From assembly GCA_018242215.1 (NCBI GenBank), contig JAFECG010000022.1, forward strand, positions 124,001 to 188,000: a stretch of DNA of 64,000 nt, given 5' to 3'. Source of the stretch: Pseudomonadota bacterium. GTDB lineage: Bacteria > Pseudomonadota > Alphaproteobacteria > Rhizobiales > Hyphomicrobiaceae. A program made the position numbers and the translations under genes. The first letter of the stretch is position 1; every line of letters begins with the position of its first letter. A model generated the notes under the pieces. That model was not told the origin of the DNA. It made no database searches and saw only the letters and a program-made list of their open reading frames with translations. Below, one piece after another: positions 45,572 to 54,274 of this stretch.

Positions 45572-46255
45572 ATGAAGGATTGGACCATCGTCTTCGACCT
45601 GGACGGTACGCTGGTCGATACGGCGCCCGATCTTGCCGAAGCGACGAATTATGTGCTGAAGACGCTCGGGCTCGATCGAGTCAATGAACTCGAGATTCGT
45701 CAGTTCGTCGGTCATGGCGCCCTTGCCATGATCGACGGCGCCGTCAAAGCTCATGGGCGGAAGCTCTCCGAGCGCGAGTTGCACGATCTCTTCGAAGTCT
45801 TTCTGACCTACTATTCCGCGCATATCGCGGATTACAGCGTCCCCTACCCGCACGTGATCGCATCGCTCGACGACCTCAAAGCCGCGGGCGCAACGCTCGC
45901 CGTCTGCACGAACAAAATGGAACAGCAGGCACATCAGGTGCTCAAGGCGATGAAGCTCGACGGCTATTTCTCCGCCGTGACCGGCCGCGACAGTCTCGGC
46001 GCCTATAAACCCGATCCTCGCCACTTGACCGGCACGATCGCGCGGGCGGGAGGAAATGCCGAGAGCAGCATCATGATCGGCGACAGCGAGACCGACATCC
46101 GGACTGCGAAGGCGGCGCGGGTGCCCGTCGTTGCCGTCAGCTTCGGCTACAGCATCGATCCGGTGGCGTCGTTCGGGCCCGATGCGGTCATCGACGATTA
46201 TCGCGAGTTGAGGGCTGCGCTCGACCGTTTTGCCGGAACCTGCGTCAGTAAGTAA
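45572..46255 (+). CDS. gph: Phosphoglycolate phosphatase (HAD family)
   Basis: 227 residues from ATG 45572 with GAGGAG 6 bases before it. HAD motifs: VFDLDGTLVDTAPDL (nucleophile Asp), VCTNKMEQQAHQVLKAM (motif II), and IMIGDSETDIRTAKAA (motif IV). The LVDTAPDL start is the Gph signature. Removes phosphoglycolate produced from DNA repair or oxygenase reactions. Its 3' end overlaps the convergent DsrE-like gene by 11 bases. Confidence 0.92.
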   Translation: MKDWTIVFDLDGTLVDTAPDLAEATNYVLKTLGLDRVNELEIRQFVGHGALAMIDGAVKAHGRKLSERELHDLFEVFLTYYSAHIADYSVPYPHVIASLDDLKAAGATLAVCTNKMEQQAHQVLKAMKLDGYFSAVTGRDSLGAYKPDPRHLTGTIARAGGNAESSIMIGDSETDIRTAKAARVPVVAVSFGYSIDPVASFGPDAVIDDYRELRAALDRFAGTCVSK

Positions 46256-46622
46256 GAACGCGGCAATCGCCTTCCATTATTTCTTCGACGAAATGCGCGG
46301 CTCCGATGACCCCGCTGCATTCGGCGATCAGATCCTCCTTTCGCAGGGCGCAGGCGTCGAGGCCAGTCGAGAAACAATGAAAGCGCACACCCGCGGCGTG
46401 CGCTTCCTTTATGAAATCGTAGATCGAGCGGGGATCAGCGGCTTTGACGTGAAGGGCTTCTGCGACGCCCTGCTTCAGAATCTCCGCGGTGACGCCGGTG
46501 CAAATAACCTCCACCTGATAGCCCATCGCGGCAGCGACCGATGCCTGGAAGATCGGAGCGCCGATGGCATCGTCACTGTGGGGGTTGGCATTTGCCAAGA
46601 TGACAACGAGCTTCTTTGTCAC
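46245..46622 (-). CDS. DsrE-like family protein
   Basis: 125 residues from GTG 46622, chosen for the GGAG 8 bases upstream. KKLVVILANANPHSDDAIGAPIFQASVAAAMGYQVEVICTG opens a DsrE/DsrF fold, small proteins that move sulfur or bind metals; Cys residues at CFSTGLDACAL could be functional but the DsrE active Cys cannot be assigned. Convergent with gph (11-base overlap). The RND exporter gene begins 81 bases to the right on the same strand. Confidence 0.75.
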   Translation of the reverse strand: MTKKLVVILANANPHSDDAIGAPIFQASVAAAMGYQVEVICTGVTAEILKQGVAEALHVKAADPRSIYDFIKEAHAAGVRFHCFSTGLDACALRKEDLIAECSGVIGAAHFVEEIMEGDCRVLTY

Positions 46623-46702
46623 TGTGTGCTCCGGACCGCCATTGCCGAAGGCCACAGTAAGCCTTGAACATCGTCCGTCCGCAACCTCTGACGGCGGCAA
46701 AC

Positions 46703-49096
46703 TCAAACATCATGGCCGCTGATATACCGGCGGTAAACGAGGATCGTCGCGGGCAAAAATACGAGGTCCGCGATCAGCGACGCAATGAGGGTCACGCCGC
46801 ACACGAGGCCGAAGAGCCTGAGCGATGGGAGATCCGAGAAGATTGTGACGCCGAGACCGAATGCCAGAACGATCGTTGTCAGAATGATCGCAGGGCCGAC
46901 CAACACGCGGGCACGACGGATCGCGAGTTCCGGCGGCACACCGGGCTTTTCTTCAAGTCTCAGGCGGTTGAGGAAGTGAATGAGGGCATCGACACCGAGG
47001 CCGAACACGACAATCAGCGCAACCACGGACGAAAATTCCAGGCCGCCGCCCATGAAATAAAGCATCGCGCCGGCGGTGACGACGGGGAAAAGCCCCGGCA
47101 ACAAGCTTATGAATCCGACGAACGGCGAGCGGAACGCCAGCGCAAGCAGGATTGCCGCGACGAGCACGCAGAGCGGAATGCTTTCGTCGAGCTGCGAAAT
47201 CATTCGGTAACTGTTTCGCGCAGCGAGCGCGGGCAGCCCCGTGACGGATATCTGATACTCGGGATACGCCTTGCGAACGGGATCGAGTGCCTTATCGACA
47301 TTGTGGACCAGCGGTAGAATTTTGCTGGCGTCAACATCGGGCAAGCGCCCCGTTACGAGAACGGCCTTCTCGTCCTTCGCAATAAAGCGACGGACCAGGT
47401 GTTCCGGAAGGAGATGAACGTACTTCTTGATCGTCTCGACGTTGTCGGTGCCGTTCTCGCGCAGCCAGCGGCGCAGGCTTTCCAGCGACCAAACGTTTCC
47501 AAGTCCGGCCGCCTTCTCGAGGGCGATATGCGTCTCCTCGATCACCTTCAGCGTCGCGGGATCGTAAAGGCTGGCGCCGTTGTGCCATTGGATCATGACG
47601 TGAAACGGGTTGGCGCCGGTCAGCTTTGAATCGATGCGCCCCGTCGCGGCGATTGCCTGCTCGCGGTCGGGCACCTGGTCAGCAAGGCGGTATCTCGGCT
47701 CAAGCCGCAGGTGCAGCGAGGCGAAATAGCCGAACAGCGCGAGCGCGATCAGCGTATAGACCACCGAGTGCTTGACGACGCGATCGACGACCCCACCGAC
47801 GAAGACACCGAGTGCGTCCATCATGCCGTCGGCGGGCGTATGATCGCGCGCGAGCGTCTTCTCGTTGCGGACGAGCAGGAGGGCCAGGATCGGCAACACG
47901 ACGATTACTGCACAGAAGGAGATGCAGACCGCCATCGCGCCGGCTTCTCCGAAGGTGCGGATCAGGCCCGATTCCGAGAACAGCAATGCCAAGAATGACA
48001 AGAGCGCCGCACCGTGCGCCAGAACGCACGCCGGACCGACGACGAGAATCGCAAAGCGAACGGCCTCGAACTTGGTGTCACCCTCTCGAAGACGAATGCG
48101 GAACGCGGACACCATCTGCATGCTGTCCGCAAAGCCCATCACCATGATGAGCGGCGTCATGACGTTGAGGAAGAGGTTGAGCTTGAAGTGCAGCCAGCCG
48201 AGCAACCCCAGTGACCACGCAACGGCAATGACGGGCGGCAAGGCCGCGACGAGCATCAGCGAGATGCGCCGGAAGAAGAGCGCTGCGATGGCCGCCCCGA
48301 ACAGCAGGCCCATGCCGTTATAGACAATCTGGTCGCGCTCGACCGCGTTGCGGATCTCGAGCTGCATCACCGGCGCACCGGCAAGCTTCACGGACAGTTC
48401 GGCGGGATTGAGGTCCTGCTTGGCCGTCTGTTCTATCTCACCGATGACAACCTTGGCAGACTTGTCGGCGACGACCTTTCGGTCGAGCGCCAGAACCATC
48501 AGTGCAAGCTGACCATCATTCGACAGAAACTTGCCCTTGACGATGTCGTTGGTTTTCAGCGCGTCGAGGATCTTGTCGAATTCGACGGGATCGTCCGGCA
48601 GGTCGTCCGGCACGATTGGCGCCGCGTAGCCGGTCGCATCCGGTTTTCCGCGGGCCGACAGCATCGACACGATGCCATCAACACCGTCCACCAGTTGCAG
48701 ATCGGCGGCCGCATTGGCGAACGCCGTCAGGCCTTCCCGTGTCAGGAGCTTTTTGCCTTCGACGACGACCAGAACGTCATACTCGCTCGACGGAAATCGC
48801 TTGTCGATTTCCTCATAGGTCTTGAATTCGGGGGTATTCGTGCGGAACAGCTCGGAGAGACTGTCGTCGACCTTCAGACGGGAAATGCCGGCGGCCGCTG
48901 CAAGGGTCAATAGAACGACGACGACAGCCGATAAAATCGGTGCTCTGATTCCCAGAAGGCCAATTCTGTTCAGGCCCAAAGAAATCAGACTCGGGCGTTG
49001 CGGCTCCGCTGGCTCCAAATCGTCCTCCCCAACGACTTCGATTTGAGAAGTCGCCCCCAGCGCCCCCCGACATCGTGCGTCTTTGCCGGGAGACAT
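46703..49096 (-). CDS. RND/MMPL-family exporter
   Basis: 797 residues from ATG 49096; a TTG eight codons earlier is possible. Twelve membrane segments in two halves, each with a long periplasmic loop: first helix at about 40-65, loop with VDDSLSELFRTNTPEFKTYEEIDKRFPSSEYDVLVVVEG, then a five-helix bundle (VMTPLIMVMGFADSMQM), and a repeat of the same plan (VFGLGVDALIHFL). Asp residues in both bundles fit proton coupling. Family members, such as the hopanoid exporter HpnN, move lipids; no hopanoid genes are next door, so the substrate is open. Confidence 0.85.
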   Translation of the reverse strand: MSPGKDARCRGALGATSQIEVVGEDDLEPAEPQRPSLISLGLNRIGLLGIRAPILSAVVVVLLTLAAAAGISRLKVDDSLSELFRTNTPEFKTYEEIDKRFPSSEYDVLVVVEGKKLLTREGLTAFANAAADLQLVDGVDGIVSMLSARGKPDATGYAAPIVPDDLPDDPVEFDKILDALKTNDIVKGKFLSNDGQLALMVLALDRKVVADKSAKVVIGEIEQTAKQDLNPAELSVKLAGAPVMQLEIRNAVERDQIVYNGMGLLFGAAIAALFFRRISLMLVAALPPVIAVAWSLGLLGWLHFKLNLFLNVMTPLIMVMGFADSMQMVSAFRIRLREGDTKFEAVRFAILVVGPACVLAHGAALLSFLALLFSESGLIRTFGEAGAMAVCISFCAVIVVLPILALLLVRNEKTLARDHTPADGMMDALGVFVGGVVDRVVKHSVVYTLIALALFGYFASLHLRLEPRYRLADQVPDREQAIAATGRIDSKLTGANPFHVMIQWHNGASLYDPATLKVIEETHIALEKAAGLGNVWSLESLRRWLRENGTDNVETIKKYVHLLPEHLVRRFIAKDEKAVLVTGRLPDVDASKILPLVHNVDKALDPVRKAYPEYQISVTGLPALAARNSYRMISQLDESIPLCVLVAAILLALAFRSPFVGFISLLPGLFPVVTAGAMLYFMGGGLEFSSVVALIVVFGLGVDALIHFLNRLRLEEKPGVPPELAIRRARVLVGPAIILTTIVLAFGLGVTIFSDLPSLRLFGLVCGVTLIASLIADLVFLPATILVYRRYISGHDV

Positions 49097-49314
49097 GGCA
49101 CTATGACGGAGGGGGCGCAAGGACCCCTTCGCCTCACATCGGTGACAAACGCGCGGAATTCACGGAAGAACGGCCTCTTCAGACAACTTTGGCGAGGGGT
49201 CGCAGTGCACCTTTGAGCCTGGTACGCAGAGTTTTGTTGCGTCTCGACCTTCAGTCGTGGGAGAGCGCGGGATGTGGCGGTGCCGCGCGGGCCTTTTGAT
49301 CTCGAGGACTTTGC

Positions 49315-49842
49315 ATGATCGTGACGTTGAACCTTCGGCATATCGCGATCGCGGTTCTTGCCGTGCTCTCCCTCGCATTTGCCGGGGCGGTTGATGCCGC
49401 CGCCACGAAGAAAGCTACGGTTGGACCGGTTTCGCTCGAAGTGCCCGATGATTTCAAAACCGTCTCGGGCAAAATTCCGTCGATTCGCCAAGACGCATCC
49501 GGCATTACGATCGAGGTCTCGGAATTGCCTCCTGAGGCCCTGCACGAGTTCAAAGGCACTCAGTTTCTCGAGTTTCTGGCGAGCCTCGGTTATGCCAATG
49601 CCGCCTATGCGGACGGTGGCTTGAAGCGGACGGACGCGCATACTTACGTGTTGGCAGACGCCAAAGGCGCTGAGGGTCCGGAATCACGTTTCCTGCTTGT
49701 CATCGGCGGCGAAGGGCGTGCGGCAATCGTCACTGCCTATGCGCCGAAGAGCGAAATTTCGGCGGGACGCGCGAGCCGCACCGCGATCGAGGCTATCCTC
49801 GATACCGCCTCGATGCTTCCGGCAGCGGCTCCGAGACCCTGA
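49315..49842 (+). CDS. Secreted hypothetical protein
   Basis: 175 residues. The leader MIVTLNLRHIAIAVLAVLSLAFAGAVDA is a signal peptide. The mature part opens VGPVSLEVPDDFKTVSGKIPS and contains LPPEALHEFKGTQFLEFLASLGY, then a closing Ala-rich helix. No family recognised. Divergent from the exporter gene over 218 bases. Probably periplasmic. Confidence 0.75.
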   Translation: MIVTLNLRHIAIAVLAVLSLAFAGAVDAAATKKATVGPVSLEVPDDFKTVSGKIPSIRQDASGITIEVSELPPEALHEFKGTQFLEFLASLGYANAAYADGGLKRTDAHTYVLADAKGAEGPESRFLLVIGGEGRAAIVTAYAPKSEISAGRASRTAIEAILDTASMLPAAAPRP

Positions 49843-49913
49843 CGGCGTCACCCTGCTCCGGTTGCAACTTGACAGCCCGATCCGGCGCCTCGCATAAGGT
49901 CCGTTCCCAACAC

Positions 49914-49988
49914 GGGCGGTTAGCTCAGCGGTAGAGCACACGCTTCACACGCGTGGGGTCACAGGTTCAATCCCTGTACCGCCCACCA
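49914..49988 (+). tRNA. tRNA-Val (CAC)
   Basis: 75 bases with encoded CCA. Acceptor GGGCGGT/ACCGCCC, anticodon stem CACGC/GCGTG with loop TTCACAC and CAC at 49946-49948, T arm GGTTCAATCCC. A T-rich stretch follows the CCA. Confidence 0.96.
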
Positions 49989-50058
49989 TAAATTTTTCAT
50001 TTTTTCAAGGGCTTGGATCAACTCGGCCGCGAACCGGCGCGCTTGACGCCGGCTATCG

Positions 50059-50397
50059 CTATGGACTTGTTTTCCAACCGCCAAGAACGATGATTGCCAT
50101 GCCGATGAGCGTGACGATCACACCCAGAAGGTCGGTGGCGCTCGGAGAGATGCCGTCCACCTGCCAAAGCCAGATAATCGCCACCGTGACGTACACGCCG
50201 CCGTACGCGGCATAGACACGGCCCGCCGCTTCAGGGTGCAGGGTCAATAGATACGAGAAGATGATCAGGCTGATTGCTGCGCCGACGAGAAGCAACGGCG
50301 ATCCGCTTTTTCGGAGCCAAAGGTAGGGGAGATAACAGCCAAGAATTTCTGCCATCGCAGTGATAATGAACAGTCCGAGTGTTTTCGCCAATTCCAT
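50059..50397 (-). CDS. YnfA family small membrane protein (UPF0060)
   Basis: 112 residues from ATG 50397. Four hydrophobic helices with [21 protein letters not shown], the UPF0060 opening, and [24 protein letters not shown], the family core. Resembles small multidrug-resistance proteins but without a proven substrate. Located just after tRNA-Val on the other strand. Confidence 0.9.
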   Translation of the reverse strand: MELAKTLGLFIITAMAEILGCYLPYLWLRKSGSPLLLVGAAISLIIFSYLLTLHPEAAGRVYAAYGGVYVTVAIIWLWQVDGISPSATDLLGVIVTLIGMAIIVLGGWKTSP

Positions 50398-50662
50398 GAG
50401 CTCCCCCGCCACCTCAACTGAAAGAGTGCATCGTCGCTGATCGGTTTCGGCAATGTAACGTGCCGCCGCATCAATCAAAGCCCTGCGGGCATTCCCCCTC
50501 GGCTTGTACGCGCCACATCGCGATCAATCGATTTTATAAATTATTTCTAGAAAAATGATGCGTTGGATTTCTTATTTGGACGGCCCGATGTTCGGTTGCG
50601 TCCGGAAGCACCATAAAATGGACCACGGCTCCGGCGAACGACCAACAGAAGGGAGCTTCCTC

Positions 50663-51136
50663 ATGACCTTCATTCCTATTTCGAATGACCGCTTCCTCCG
50701 GCAGACCGAGGCGCGGCTCGACCGGTCCGTCAGCTCCGCCGCTGTTTCCCGATCGCGGATTGCACAACCGGCAGCGGCTTTCGACTATTCCGTTCACCCG
50801 GCGCCCATTCTTATCGCGCTTGGATGCTGCGCATGGTTCCTCCTCCTGAGTTGGACATGCTTCGCTCCATTCGACCGCGAAGCGGGACTGGCGATCGCCG
50901 TCGTCACCGCGATTTTCGCGATGTATCTCGGCGGGATGACTTTGGGTGCGTTCAATGCGGCCGGTCAACAGTCCGCTCGCCGACAGCGTAGCTTCCACCA
51001 ATTCCTGCGTGGCCGGGTCGATATTGCGACAGGCTTCATCAGCGGCCGCGAAGCGATGGTGCAGATCGTAATGCTGCCGGTGAGCTTGGCGTTCGGCGCG
51101 ACGGCGATGGCACTAATCTGGGTTGCCGTGCAGTAA
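50663..51136 (+). CDS. Hypothetical membrane protein
   Basis: 157 residues from ATG 50663, preceded by GGGAG. Residues 1-45 are polar and rich in Ser and Arg. Then HPAPILIALGCCAWFLLLSW and ITPFD-like short loop, AVVTAIFAMYLGGMTLGAF, and a third helix near the C-terminus (IVMLPVSLAFGATAMALIWVAV). No family recognised. Stands alone between ynfA and the SYLF gene. Confidence 0.65.
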   Translation: MTFIPISNDRFLRQTEARLDRSVSSAAVSRSRIAQPAAAFDYSVHPAPILIALGCCAWFLLLSWTCFAPFDREAGLAIAVVTAIFAMYLGGMTLGAFNAAGQQSARRQRSFHQFLRGRVDIATGFISGREAMVQIVMLPVSLAFGATAMALIWVAVQ

Positions 51137-51338
51137 GCCAGCGACGGTCTCTACGAACCATCCAGCGCCCATCCCGAACAATCGGCAATTCCTGCCTCGG
51201 CCTCGCCGGGGCATTTGTCTTTCCTGGCGAACATCGTTAATCGGCGCACTTCGTTCGACAGCCTGATTTTTTGCCGAGTATGCGAAATTCGGCCATGAAG
51301 CACAGGCATGGCGTCCAGGGGGAGTGAGGGAGACAAAA

Positions 51339-51887
51339 ATGTCCATCAAGGGAATGAGTTTCGCGCTGTTCGCGATCGTCGCCATGGTCGTGTCGGCGCC
51401 GCAAAGTCATGCGGCTTCTGCGCGCGAGATCGATGCCGGCGTGCACGAAACGCTCGACCGCTTTTTCTACAAAATCGGCGGTGCGCGCGAGCTTGCGAAC
51501 AAGGCCGTCGGCATTCTGGTGTTTCCGTCGATCGTGAAGGCGGGCTTCGGCTTCGGGGGCGAATATGGCGAGGGCGCGCTGCTCATCCATGGACGCAACG
51601 CGGGCTATTACAATACCGTATCGGCATCGTTCGGATTCCAGCTCGGCGTCCAGGAACGATCCGTCATCATTGCCTTCATGACTCCCGAAGCTCTTCGTCA
51701 GTTTCGCGGTACGGCGGGCTGGAAGGTCGGGGCCGATGCGTCAGTCGCCATTATCACTGTCGGGGCGGGGGGTTCGATCGATACGAACAAGATCACGAGC
51801 CCAGTCGTTGGTTTCATCCTCGATCCGAAGGGCCTGATGTATAACCTGACGCTCGAAGGCACGAAGATTTCGCGCATTTCGAAGTAG
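51339..51887 (+). CDS. Secreted SYLF-domain (YSC84-like) protein
   Basis: 182 residues from ATG 51339 with a strong AG-rich ribosome site. Signal peptide about 1-25 (FALFAIVAMVVSAPQSHA). The SYLF domain follows: NKAVGILVFPSIVKAGFGFGGEYGEGALLI, SASFGFQLGVQERSVIIAFMTPEAL and IDTNKITSPVVGFILDPKGLMYNLTLEGTKIS. The domain binds phosphoinositides in eukaryotes; bacterial roles are unclear, probably lipid binding in the envelope. Followed by exported MsrA about 120 bases on. Confidence 0.88.
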   Translation: MSIKGMSFALFAIVAMVVSAPQSHAASAREIDAGVHETLDRFFYKIGGARELANKAVGILVFPSIVKAGFGFGGEYGEGALLIHGRNAGYYNTVSASFGFQLGVQERSVIIAFMTPEALRQFRGTAGWKVGADASVAIITVGAGGSIDTNKITSPVVGFILDPKGLMYNLTLEGTKISRISK

Positions 51888-52007
51888 GTGAGCAGCCGCC
51901 TCAAGAAGACGTGACCTGGGACATGCGCTGTAACGAACGATGACATGCCGACGAATGAGCTGCAGTGGGCTATTACGCTCGGTGCAGTCCTATCGCGGGA
52001 GTGTCTT

Positions 52008-52742
52008 ATGGCATCATCGTTTATCAGTTCGGGGCGGTCTTTTTTCTGGCTCGCTGCAACTACCGCGCTCGTCGCGATCTTAGGCGCGTTCGGCGGCGCG
52101 GGTGTCGGAGCAGAAGAAGGCAAGCGCGTACCGCCTCCAACGCTCGATGAGCAGGCTGGGCCTCAGGGCCACCTGGAGACAGCCGTATTTGCCGGCGGCT
52201 GCTTCTGGGGCGTGCAGGGTGTCTTCCAGCATGTCAACGGTGTTACCGATGCCGTCTCGGGATATACGGGTGGCGCGGAGAAGGCTGCACACTACGAGAT
52301 GGTCGGCACCGGAACAACGGGGCATGCCGAATCCGTGCAAGTGACGTTCGATCCGAAAACAGTGAGCTACGGACGGCTGCTGCAGATTTATTTCTCGGTG
52401 GCGCACGATCCGACGGAACTCAATCATCAGGGGCCGGACACCGGCACGCAATATCGCTCGACGATTTTCCCGATGTCGGATGAGCAGACGAAAATCGCGG
52501 CGGCTTACATCAAGCAGCTCGATGGGGCTCATGTTTTCCCTGAGCCGGTTGTGACGACCGTCGAACCGGGGCGCACCTTCTACGCGGCGGAGGATTACCA
52601 CCAGAACTTCCTGGCACTCCATCCCACATATCCGTACATCGCGATCAACGACATTCCGAAGGTGCAGAATTTGAAGCGGCTGTTCCCAGAGAACTATCGG
52701 GCCGAGCCAAAGCTCGTTGCGCTCGCGAAGGCGTCGAACTAG
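52008..52742 (+). CDS. msrA: Exported peptide methionine sulfoxide reductase MsrA
   Basis: 244 residues from ATG 52008 with GGGAG upstream. An N-terminal segment (FFWLAATTALVAILGAFGGAGVGA, about 12-36) is a signal peptide or anchor, so it repairs methionine-S-sulfoxide in periplasmic proteins. The catalytic Cys is C65 in FAGGCFWGVQ; downstream are YTGGAEKAAHYEMVGTGTTGHAE and the RTFYAAEDYHQNF signature. A recycling Cys near the C-terminus is not visible, so thioredoxin or another reductant may act directly. No msrB is adjacent. Confidence 0.9.
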   Translation: MASSFISSGRSFFWLAATTALVAILGAFGGAGVGAEEGKRVPPPTLDEQAGPQGHLETAVFAGGCFWGVQGVFQHVNGVTDAVSGYTGGAEKAAHYEMVGTGTTGHAESVQVTFDPKTVSYGRLLQIYFSVAHDPTELNHQGPDTGTQYRSTIFPMSDEQTKIAAAYIKQLDGAHVFPEPVVTTVEPGRTFYAAEDYHQNFLALHPTYPYIAINDIPKVQNLKRLFPENYRAEPKLVALAKASN

Positions 52743-52788
52743 GCCCCCCCCGAAGAACCATAGTGCCGCGAAAAAACTGCGAGTTCGA

Positions 52789-52809
52789 TCCTCGGGGCAA
52801 ACCCGAGGA
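52789..52809. terminator. Palindrome between convergent msrA and ornithine decarboxylase genes
   Basis: TCCTCGGG (52789-52796) and CCCGAGGA (52802-52809) around GCAAA, an 8-base perfect stem. Lies 47 bases after msrA and 13 bases after the decarboxylase stop, so it can end both transcripts. Same family as the repeat at 30941. Confidence 0.65.
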
Positions 52810-52821
52810 CGACAGTACAGC

Positions 52822-54000
52822 CTACGCGTTGCGCGCGATCGGTTCGAGATCTTCCGTATAGATCGAATACATCGGCTCGTCCTGGAGGATAACGTCGAGG
52901 TATTCGCCGTAGCCGTTGAAGCGCGTTCCCATCGCGCGGGCGTAAGCGCCGAGGTTGCCAATCTCGATGTAGTCGCCTTCGCGCACCGAAGCGGGGAGCA
53001 TGAAGGGCCCCTTCATGTGATCAATAGAGTCACACGTTGGCCCCCAGAACTCAAACGGCTCAAGCGGCTCGTTCGGATCGAGATCCGGGCGGATCAGACG
53101 GACGGGGAAAACGAAACCCAGATGCGCGCTGTCGAATAGCGCACCGTAAGAGCCATCGTTGATATAGAGCTGATTGCCGGGCTTCCTGAGGTCGACTTTG
53201 ACGATCAGGCTCTCGGCTTCCGCGACGAGTGCGCGGCCGGGCTCGCAGATCAGGCGGCATTCCTCGGTCACGGGCATCTTCGCCATCGATGCCTTGATCA
53301 CCTCGATGAAGTCGGACAAGCGCGCGGGTACGCTGTCGGTGTAGCGCGATGGAAAACCGCCGCCGATGTCGATCGCATCGACGACGACGCCGGCCTTGAC
53401 GATATGCTTCTTCACTTCCTCGAACGCCATCGTGTAGGCGTCAGGCGTCGTTGTTTGAGAGCCGACGTGGAACGTTATGCCAAGCTCGTCGGCGACCTGA
53501 CGCGCCTTGACGAGCAGCCGCTGTGCCTTCTGGCCGGTGATCCCGAATTTGTGCTCCAGCGGTACGCGGCTGTTCTTCGCCGGAACGGAAACGCGAACAA
53601 AGAGCTCGAGGTCCTTGGCGCCCTCGGTCTCCTCGACGATTTTCTGCAGCTCGTCTTCGGTATCGAGCGCGAAGCATTTGATGTCGTAATCGAAATAAGC
53701 GCGGCGGATGGCGTAGCGCGACTTTACTGGATGCATGAAGTGCAAACGGACGCCCGGAATCGTCGCTGCGTCCTCGAGCTCCGCGACGGAGGCAACATCG
53801 AACTGCTTGATGCCGGCGCCGTAGAGCGCGCCCAAGAGAAAGACCGAGCTGTTCGCCTTGTAGGCGTAGGCGACCTCACCCGGAAAATTGTTGATAAACC
53901 AGCGAGCGGCACGTCCCGCCGCATGGGGACGAGCGGCGAAGACCGGAAGGTCCGGCTTCATCTCGGTCACCATTTCAAGGGCGGTCGCAAACTTCTCCAT
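52822..54000 (-). CDS. Ornithine/lysine decarboxylase, alanine-racemase fold (group IV)
   Basis: 392 residues from the ATG at 54000, with AGGAGG 9 bases upstream; an in-frame ATG at 54090 is less likely. Makes putrescine (or cadaverine). PLP binds K48 in VAYAYKAN; the second site of the dimer offers C323 in WGPTCDSIDH, with FEFWG before it. GGGFPSRY and CEPGRALVAEA are phosphate-loop motifs. A long leader precedes it (54075-54240), as for speF in alphaproteobacteria. Ornithine is the likeliest substrate; lysine cannot be excluded. Confidence 0.93.
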   Translation of the reverse strand: MEKFATALEMVTEMKPDLPVFAARPHAAGRAARWFINNFPGEVAYAYKANSSVFLLGALYGAGIKQFDVASVAELEDAATIPGVRLHFMHPVKSRYAIRRAYFDYDIKCFALDTEDELQKIVEETEGAKDLELFVRVSVPAKNSRVPLEHKFGITGQKAQRLLVKARQVADELGITFHVGSQTTTPDAYTMAFEEVKKHIVKAGVVVDAIDIGGGFPSRYTDSVPARLSDFIEVIKASMAKMPVTEECRLICEPGRALVAEAESLIVKVDLRKPGNQLYINDGSYGALFDSAHLGFVFPVRLIRPDLDPNEPLEPFEFWGPTCDSIDHMKGPFMLPASVREGDYIEIGNLGAYARAMGTRFNGYGEYLDVILQDEPMYSIYTEDLEPIARNA

Positions 54001-54074
54001 CGCGAAAGAACCTCCTGGGGAAGAGCTATCCGGTTTCGCGCGCGGCAGCCGAGCGATGTCGGCTCTGGATACAA

Positions 54075-54240
54075 TATTGAAGGGGTGCATTTAGGTATCT
54101 CGGCCCCTGCTGTAAAGCCTTTCCGAACCCAAACGCTCTCCAGGGTTGCCGGATTCTCTCCTGAAGGCGAGTACGTGGATGCGATTGGCATACGGAGCGA
54201 TGCCTTTCCGCACCTATGGCGTGTGACAGTCCCGTGAAAA
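54075..54240 (-). promoter_or_regulatory. speF-type structured RNA leader of the decarboxylase
   Basis: The 5' region read on the minus strand contains short stems: GGCAT/ATGCC (54187-54191 with 54200-54204), AACCC/GGGTT (54126-54130 with 54143-54147), and AGGGG/CCCCT (54081-54085 with 54104-54108). It carries CATAGGTGCGGAAAGGC and CTTCAGGAGAGAATCCGG, which look conserved. Alphaproteobacterial ornithine decarboxylase genes carry the speF RNA motif here; I match it by position and look, not by covariance. Confidence 0.6.
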
Positions 54241-54274
54241 CGCCAATTCGCGGGTTTGCAATCGCGTTGAGGCG

